Shown here piece after piece: positions 59,190 through 64,000 of a DNA stretch of 64,000 nt (position 1 is its first letter; every line of letters begins with the position of its first letter). Under the pieces are notes generated by a model that saw only the letters and a list, made by a program, of their open reading frames with translations, was not told the DNA's origin and did not search any database. The position numbers and the translations under genes were made by a program. This DNA is from Caproiciproducens sp. NJN-50 (GTDB lineage Bacteria; Bacillota; Clostridia; Oscillospirales; Acutalibacteraceae): the NCBI RefSeq assembly GCF_004103755.1, contig NZ_CP035283.1, positions 2,976,001 through 3,040,000 on the forward strand, written 5' to 3'.

Positions 59190-61130
59190 TCAGTCTTTTT
59201 TATAAAAATCCGTCTCGTACCCGTCGGCGCGGAGCAGCAGACCCTTTGCCCATGGCGGCGTTCTGCCCATCTGTTCGCAGACGGCCTGCAGAGACATGCC
59301 CGGTTCGGCTTCGATGACCACTTCATCGTGAATGTGCATGACGATGGCGCAGCGGCGCAGTGTTCGCATGGCATAGCAGAGAATATCGCGCGCGGTGGCC
59401 TGCACAATGTTTTCCACAAATTTAGGGCCGTAGGAATCGAGGCGCTCCCATTTCTTCGTGCCACCGACGCCTTCATAGGTGACGCACTGCCCGCCGAACC
59501 GGTTTTGACCGATGCGCGGCTTTACATAGGCAAGCCGCCGGCCGGAAGGCAGCGTGACAAAAAGCATTCCGCTCCGGCAGGAGAACACAATGCCGTGGGT
59601 GCTGTTGGCATGTTTATTGCGGACGGCCTCAATCGCCGCACGATCCACATCCCACCAGAGCTTTACGATATTCGGATTGGACTGCCGCCACGCGTCGACC
59701 AGCAAAGGAAGCTCGTCTTCGGCAAGGCCCATGTCGAGAGCGCCCATGGCTTTGAGCGCGCCGACCGAGCCGCCGTACCCGAGCGCCAGCTCCGCAATTT
59801 TCCCTTTTTGCCGCAGATGCCCGTTGACGCCGTGTTTTTCGACCGGCACCTTAAACATCTGAGAGGCGGAGGCGCAGTAGATGTCGCCGCCCTTTGCAAA
59901 AACCGCCTGCCGCCACTGCTCGCCGGCAAGCCACGCGATCACGCGGGCTTCGATGGCGCTGAAGTCCGCGACGATGAATTTTGCGCCCGCCCGCGGCACG
60001 AATGCCGTGCGGATCAGCTGGGAGAGCGTATCCGGGACATCTTCGTAGAGCATTTCGACACCGTCATAATCTCCGCGGCGCACCAGCGCGCGGGCCTGCT
60101 CCAGGTCGGGAAGATGGTTCTGCGGCAGGTTTTGCATTTGAATGATCCGGCCGGCCCAGCGCCCGGTTCGGCTGGCGCCGTAAAACTGGAACATGCCGCG
60201 GGCGCGTCCGTCGGCGCAGACGGCGGTCTCCATCGCCTGATATTTCCGCACCGAGGATTTGGCAAGCTGCTGTCGGAGGGAGAGCGCGTCGCCGAGGGGT
60301 TCCGGTGCGGTTTTCATCAGTTCTGCGACGGCCTTTTTGCCGAGGGTGTCCGTTTCCAGCCCGTTTTCCGCAAGCCACCGCTTCATCTGCTGAACCGAAT
60401 TCGGATTGTCCAGCTCCGTCAGCTTCTTCATGGCTGCGGTAAGCTGCCGGCGGGAGCGTGCGTCCATCGCGATGGCCTGCCTGACCAGCGTCAGATCCAG
60501 CGCGGCGCCCTGGTCGTTGATTTCCTGATCCAGCTGATACTCCTCCCAGACGCTTTCGGGCACCGGGAACTTGGAAAGCCGCTCCTGAACGGACATCTCC
60601 GTTTCCACATCGCGGGCATTGTACCGCTTGAAGGCGGCCCACTTGTCCGGTGCATGCGCGGGACGGTTGCGGGTGCGGCCGGCATTGGTTTTTGTCGGTG
60701 CGCAGGGCCGGCAGAAATATTTGATGAGTTCCCTGCCCTCGGTGAGCTTCTGCTTTTCCAGCCCCAGCACCGCGCCTACACCCTCCAGCGACAGCGGCAG
60801 GCCCATGGCCGCCGCCCAAACCATGGAACAGCGCCACTGGGCGGGGTCGAGATAGGCACCGACGGGCAGCCCGAGGAACCGGGAGAGGCAGACGCGCTCG
60901 AAATTTGCGTTGAATGCCCATTTGACAACGGCCTCGTCGGTAAGAGCCGCGGCAGTTTCAGGCGGGAGTTTCTCCCCGCAGGCGAGGTCGACAACCCGAA
61001 CCGGGCCGCCGTCCGCACTGCAGCCGAACAGGAGAATCTCAAAATCGGGGGATTCCGCGTATTTGTAAACGCCGCATTTGGAAAGCGGCGCGCTGCTGTA
61101 GGTTTCAATATCAATCGAAAGAGTTTTCAT
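59190..61130 (-). CDS. Family A DNA polymerase (phage)
   Basis: The 646-residue protein has an N-terminal 3'-5' exonuclease start (SIDIETYSSAPLSKCGVYKY) and the palm motifs AKFIVADFSAIEARVIAWLA (motif A), KIAELALGYGGSVGALKAMG (motif B) and VMHIHDEVVIEAEPG (motif C with HDE). It is a phage replicative polymerase of the pol I family. The context is the conserved PolA-DUF2815-DUF2800 module. Confidence 0.94.
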   Translation of the reverse strand: MKTLSIDIETYSSAPLSKCGVYKYAESPDFEILLFGCSADGGPVRVVDLACGEKLPPETAAALTDEAVVKWAFNANFERVCLSRFLGLPVGAYLDPAQWRCSMVWAAAMGLPLSLEGVGAVLGLEKQKLTEGRELIKYFCRPCAPTKTNAGRTRNRPAHAPDKWAAFKRYNARDVETEMSVQERLSKFPVPESVWEEYQLDQEINDQGAALDLTLVRQAIAMDARSRRQLTAAMKKLTELDNPNSVQQMKRWLAENGLETDTLGKKAVAELMKTAPEPLGDALSLRQQLAKSSVRKYQAMETAVCADGRARGMFQFYGASRTGRWAGRIIQMQNLPQNHLPDLEQARALVRRGDYDGVEMLYEDVPDTLSQLIRTAFVPRAGAKFIVADFSAIEARVIAWLAGEQWRQAVFAKGGDIYCASASQMFKVPVEKHGVNGHLRQKGKIAELALGYGGSVGALKAMGALDMGLAEDELPLLVDAWRQSNPNIVKLWWDVDRAAIEAVRNKHANSTHGIVFSCRSGMLFVTLPSGRRLAYVKPRIGQNRFGGQCVTYEGVGGTKKWERLDSYGPKFVENIVQATARDILCYAMRTLRRCAIVMHIHDEVVIEAEPGMSLQAVCEQMGRTPPWAKGLLLRADGYETDFYKKD

Positions 61131-61187
61131 GGAATTGTCCTTTCATGGAGAAAGGGCGGCAGAGAACGAGTCCCCGCCGCCCTGTGC

Positions 61188-61349
61188 TTACTCCGTTTTT
61201 GTGGAAGTTCCCTCGGCTTTCTTGCGTTTGCGGCGCTTTTCCTTGAATTCTCTCACGGCGCAGATGATAATCCCCACAAGATTTCCGATTAAGTAGCCGA
61301 CGGTGGCGCCGAAGCACACGGAAAGCATCATGCTTTGAATATCAGACAT
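61188..61349 (-). CDS. Small single-span membrane protein
   Basis: The 53-residue ORF begins MSDIQSMMLSVCFGATVGYL and has one hydrophobic helix through GNLVGIIICAV, then a very basic tail (EKRRKRKKAEG). GGAGGAGGCGGAC precedes the ATG. It fits between polymerase and DUF2815 genes and is similar to short membrane proteins seen there in other prophages; the function is unknown. Confidence 0.72.
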   Translation of the reverse strand: MSDIQSMMLSVCFGATVGYLIGNLVGIIICAVREFKEKRRKRKKAEGTSTKTE

Positions 61350-61362
61350 GTCCGCCTCCTCC

Positions 61363-61929
61363 TTAATTCAGAAAATCTTCATCGTCATCGGACGCGAAGT
61401 CGTTTTCGGCGCTGGTCTTGCCGCCGAGAGGTTCGCCGTTACGTATTTTCTGCAGATTGTTCAAACCACAGGCTATACCCTTATTACCATTTGCAGAGAA
61501 AGCATACAGGCTGATGCTGGCGCGGCCGTACACACCGGAGTACACCTCGGAGCGGGTGAGCACTGGATTCAGGTCGGCGTCCACAATGCCGGGAGCCGTC
61601 GTGGAGTTGGCGTTGATAAAGTAGGCGTTGGCATAGGCGGGGTCGTCGGGGCGTTCCGCGTCGCCGTCGCGAAGCGGGTTCTTGATGGAGGCCAGCGGCG
61701 GTACGGTCTTGCCGTTTCCTCTGAGCTTGGACTCGCCCTCGCGGTAGGCCGCTTCGATGGCCGCCTTAAGCTTGGCGACGGTTCTGGTGTCGGACTTGGG
61801 GATGATCAGGCTGACGCTGTATTTCGGCGTGCCGCCGTTAATGGACTTGGGCTCCCAGACGTTGGCGTAGCTCCAGCGGGTATCGGGGCCGGTGATCACT
61901 TTCATGGGATTGCTGACTTTGTTAGACAT
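61363..61929 (-). CDS. DUF2815 (single-strand DNA-binding-like) protein
   Basis: The 188-residue protein (VITGPDTRWSYANVWEPKSI; KYSVSLIIPKSDTRTVAKLK; YGRASISLYAFSANGNKGIA; acidic tail DDDEDFLN) has the OB-like pattern and acidic C-terminus of phage ssDNA-binding proteins in the DUF2815 family. AAGGAGGACAATCCT precedes the ATG at 61929. Confidence 0.88.
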   Translation of the reverse strand: MSNKVSNPMKVITGPDTRWSYANVWEPKSINGGTPKYSVSLIIPKSDTRTVAKLKAAIEAAYREGESKLRGNGKTVPPLASIKNPLRDGDAERPDDPAYANAYFINANSTTAPGIVDADLNPVLTRSEVYSGVYGRASISLYAFSANGNKGIACGLNNLQKIRNGEPLGGKTSAENDFASDDDEDFLN

Positions 61930-63127
61930 AGGATTGTCCTCCTTCATTTTCGTTAAAATCGGCTTCCGCCGTTGACATGGCCGGGCGTTTGTCGCTCTCC
62001 GGCACGAGCGTGGGTTTGCCCTGGGGCTTTTCGATGTAAGGGCTCAAAAGTTCGCCAAAGCGGGATTTCCCGAGCAGCTTCTGCATGGCGGTGACGCCGA
62101 GCACCCTGCGCTCATAGGGGTCGAAGCCCGCGCGCTCGACCACATCGGCGACCACTGCATCGTTGATATACCTCCGATTGGAGCGGCCTTCGACCAGTTT
62201 CCAGCCGGCCCACTTCCTGCCGCTGACGGCCTGCCGCAGGGCGTATTCCCTGATGTCCGACGCCCACGAAACGAGCTCGTCCGCTTTGGAAAGAATGTCC
62301 TCGATGTCCTCGTCCGTGAGGAGAGGCGGCAGCTTGAACTCGTACTGCGCCAGCGCAAGATTGGCCTCGGCCCGGGCGCGGCAGTTGGCCTTTGCCTTAC
62401 AAAAGCCGCACCATTCTCCGCAGAGATAATTGCCGTCGCCGGCAAAGGCAAGCTCGGCGGTGGGCTTCAGGACTTCGTCGGCCCATCGGTACAGGGCGTC
62501 TTTGGAGATTTCCCAGGTGCTGACGTTGTCCCGGCGCGGCTGGTAAATGGTCATGCCGACCGTTTCGATGTCGTAGATGCCGTCGAAAAGCTCCAGCGCG
62601 CCGAGCGCGTAGCACTGCATCTGCGGATTTTCCTCAGCGCTGACCAGAACGCCGAGGCCGTGCTTGTAGTCGATGACCCGCAGGGTGCCGTCCGCGATAA
62701 TGATGCAGTCGGCCGTTCCGAAGCCGCCTTCCACCCAGCGGGAGAAATCGACGCGCTGTTCAATGAGCACCACCGGATCGGCGCAGATCTGTTTGGCGGC
62801 TTCCGCCTGTTCGAGCACATAAGCGGCGTAGCCGGCGGCGCAGTCGTTCATTTCCTCGTTGTACCAGGTCAGGTTGTCGGTTGGGTCCTCGGCGGGAAGC
62901 CCCAGCGCCCTGCGGAGCTTGTATTCGCACAGCGCGTGGGCGTCGGTGCCTTCGGCGGCGTAGTCGCTGCCTTTATCCGCATAACTTTCGCAAAGCCGCG
63001 CGGACGGCGGGCAGTGGAGCCAGCGGTCGGCGCTGGATGCGGAGAGAATCGCGTGTCCTTTAGGTGGCATCTCGTCGTCGCAAGCTTCATTTCGCTCGCT
63101 TCCGTGAAAACACGAAAGCTCGTTCAT
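61922..63127 (-). CDS. DUF2800 PD-(D/E)XK nuclease-like protein
   Basis: The 401-residue protein has the DUF2800 start AILSASSADRWLHCPPSARL and the Cas4/RecB-like core (FGTADCIIIADGTLRVIDYK; then cysteines in CGEWCGFCKAKANC that could hold an iron-sulfur cluster). It is likely an exonuclease for recombination-dependent replication. It overlaps the DUF2815 start by 8 bp. Confidence 0.9.
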   Translation of the reverse strand: MNELSCFHGSERNEACDDEMPPKGHAILSASSADRWLHCPPSARLCESYADKGSDYAAEGTDAHALCEYKLRRALGLPAEDPTDNLTWYNEEMNDCAAGYAAYVLEQAEAAKQICADPVVLIEQRVDFSRWVEGGFGTADCIIIADGTLRVIDYKHGLGVLVSAEENPQMQCYALGALELFDGIYDIETVGMTIYQPRRDNVSTWEISKDALYRWADEVLKPTAELAFAGDGNYLCGEWCGFCKAKANCRARAEANLALAQYEFKLPPLLTDEDIEDILSKADELVSWASDIREYALRQAVSGRKWAGWKLVEGRSNRRYINDAVVADVVERAGFDPYERRVLGVTAMQKLLGKSRFGELLSPYIEKPQGKPTLVPESDKRPAMSTAEADFNENEGGQSYV

Positions 63128-63474
63128 TCCGCTGCTCCTCCTCTCCCCAAAGAATCTGCGGATTCTTCGGGGGCCCCGATACCCTCCGCATCCGCAAGCA
63201 GTTCCCCGTACCGGCCGGGGTCTACCTTGGAAAGCCTGTCGGCGCCGTACTTCTGAAGCAGTGAGCGAATCTCGGCGGTGTGGCCCGCACGGGATTTGTC
63301 CGCGAGCACGGCTCTTACTTCCTCCAGCGTCAGTGCCGGTTCTGTCGCGGGTGTTTCTTCGGCCGGCTCTTTTGCGCCGAACGCCTCGGCCAGCCAGTTC
63401 GCCGCGTCGTTAATAGCGGCAGCGGCGTTCCGCAATTCTTCGATGGTGGCAGCCATATCGCCCATTTTGCTCAT
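63124..63474 (-). CDS. Phage early protein, unknown function
   Basis: The 116-residue protein is helical: IEELRNAAAAINDAANWLAE, an acidic linker, then LEEVRAVLADKSRAGHTAEI and a basic helix. It resembles small early proteins encoded before DUF2800 in related phages and may act in recombination. AAGGAGGA precedes the ATG at 63474. It overlaps the DUF2800 start by 4 bp. Confidence 0.7.
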   Translation of the reverse strand: MSKMGDMAATIEELRNAAAAINDAANWLAEAFGAKEPAEETPATEPALTLEEVRAVLADKSRAGHTAEIRSLLQKYGADRLSKVDPGRYGELLADAEGIGAPEESADSLGRGGAAE

Positions 63475-63619
63475 CTGCTTTTCCTCCTTCCGCGGATTGA
63501 CTCTGATCGGCAAGTATCGTGAGTTTTCTTGCCATGCGTTTGGACACGGCGCTGATTGCGGTCAGGACTTCAATGAGTTCTCTGTCCGCAGCGCGGGCCC
63601 GGATGTCGGCTTCGTACAC
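63410..63619 (-). CDS. Small early protein, unknown function
   Basis: A GTG start with GGGGAGGTG upstream opens a 69-residue ORF (YEADIRARAADRELIEVLTA; SKRMARKLTILADQSQSAEG). It overlaps the next gene by 65 bp in another frame, which is large for this compact region, so its end could be truncated or wrong. The N-terminal helix looks genuine. Confidence 0.55.
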   Translation of the reverse strand: MYEADIRARAADRELIEVLTAISAVSKRMARKLTILADQSQSAEGGKADEQNGRYGCHHRRIAERRCRY

Positions 63620-63669
63620 CTTGTTCACCTCCCCGGAAGGAGCGGTTGTCGTTTTTGCTCTTTCCACTA

Positions 63670-63701
63670 CCCACTGGAGATGGGAAGGGCGTTTTGACGA
63701 A
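63670..63701 (-). promoter_or_regulatory. Conserved prophage element, copy C
   Basis: TTCGTCAAA, 13 bases, then CTCCAGTGGG on the minus strand, 50 bp before the GTG start at 63619. Confidence 0.7.
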
Positions 63702-63760
63702 GCAGGGAAAAACAATTTGAAAAATCTCCGACCGCTTTGGGGGCGGCCGGAGATACAGGG

Positions 63761-64000
63761 CTAAAACAGGTCGGGGTATTCGCACTGCAGAAGCTCCTTT
63801 GCCTTTTTGAGGCGGGAGAGAAACGTAGTGCGCGGGATGCCGATTTTATCGGCAATCTCTGTGTCGGACAGCCCCGCCATGCGCAGGTTGCCGATGCGGC
63901 GGGCCTCCGGCATAATTTCAGCGAGACGCTGAAAGAGCATGTCCAGCATGATTTGGTCGGTCACGACGTCTTCGATGCCGGCGGCTGAATCGGCAAGCTT
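63761..64000 (-). CDS. Sigma-70 region 4-like regulator, N-terminus beyond the window
   Basis: The frame is open to the right edge. The visible part ends with a helix-turn-helix (NLRMAGLSDTEIADKIGIPR then TTFLSRLKKAKELL) like sigma region 4 or a phage ECF-like factor. It is the first gene of the early operon in view and could regulate it. The full length and the start are outside the window. Confidence 0.7.
   Translation of the reverse strand, partial: KLADSAAGIEDVVTDQIMLDMLFQRLAEIMPEARRIGNLRMAGLSDTEIADKIGIPRTTFLSRLKKAKELLQCEYPDLF

Noticed and set aside
59328..61292. Plus-strand frame of about 650 codons opposite the DNA polymerase
   Set aside because: It lacks domains and a credible start; the opposite strand has all family A polymerase motifs.
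1..64000. tRNA or rRNA genes
   Set aside because: No cloverleaf with a GGTTCGAATCC-type T-arm or rRNA-like stretch was recognised; a tRNA scan would be decisive but could not be run.

Overview
The window looks like a GC-rich low-GC-phylum organism of the class Clostridia, probably close to the Oscillospiraceae/Ruminococcaceae. This is inferred from consensus Bacillota promoters and strong GGAGG ribosome binding sites, BspA-like and GH25 proteins, an HcpR-type Crp/Fnr regulator beside a flavodiiron protein, and a prophage of the kind common in gut Clostridia. It divides into a chromosomal half (1 to about 28.6 kb) and a prophage (about 28.66 kb to beyond the right edge). No rRNA, tRNA or CRISPR array was recognised.

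Chromosomal half. A truncated FG-GAP lipoprotein gene lies at the left edge, behind a 106-bp tandem repeat that carries its promoter-like sequence. It is followed by a PadR regulator coupled to a flavodoxin/SCP2/membrane fusion protein; a minus-strand run (LysM/M14 peptidase, PfkB sugar kinase, 4-alpha-glucanotransferase, uridine-kinase-like protein, GH25 lysozyme); an HxlR regulator divergent from a pyridoxamine-oxidase-fold protein; a GNAT acetyltransferase; an LRR / VWA / MoxR-ATPase operon; M42 and S51 peptidases; a patatin; a LytTR/LiaF-like pair; and a NUDIX hydrolase. At 20.6-22.3 kb there is a compact GH25 plus two small membrane proteins cassette that resembles a phage lysis module without a phage. 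From 23.1 to 23.4 kb is a gene-free stretch with nested inverted repeats and degenerate direct repeats.

From 24.0 to 28.6 kb is a coherent stress island: a CPG-type P1B ATPase, a free-standing HMA metallochaperone, a shortened RIC (iron-sulfur repair) homologue, a Crp/Fnr regulator and a flavodiiron protein. The ATPase and HMA promoters each carry a TTGAC-N4-GTCAA-like box about 41 bp before the predicted transcription start, the geometry of class II activation by Fnr/HcpR regulators. I infer a nitrosative/redox-stress regulon.

Prophage. Everything reads on the minus strand, so early genes are at the right edge: sigma-like HTH, small proteins, DUF2800, DUF2815, family A DNA polymerase, DUF4406-like, primase/helicase, VRR-NUC, SNF2 helicase, ArpU-like regulator, HNH, small terminase and ParB-methyltransferase. 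These are followed by small genes, large terminase, portal, ClpP-like protease, HK97 capsid, connectors, tail tube, tail chaperones, tape measure, Dit, tail/baseplate proteins, holin and amidase, and finally three serine recombinases at the chromosomal junction. The structural region is interrupted by two self-contained cassettes with their own promoter and terminator: a TipAS-type MerR regulator (48.7-49.5 kb) and an AT-rich two-repeat protein of unknown function (40.7-41.2 kb). Non-coding signals include a textbook A_AAA_AAC slippery site joining the tail chaperones, a three-copy 32-bp element upstream of three prophage genes, two homologous 86-bp intergenic regions, and a 101-bp nested palindrome in the replication module.
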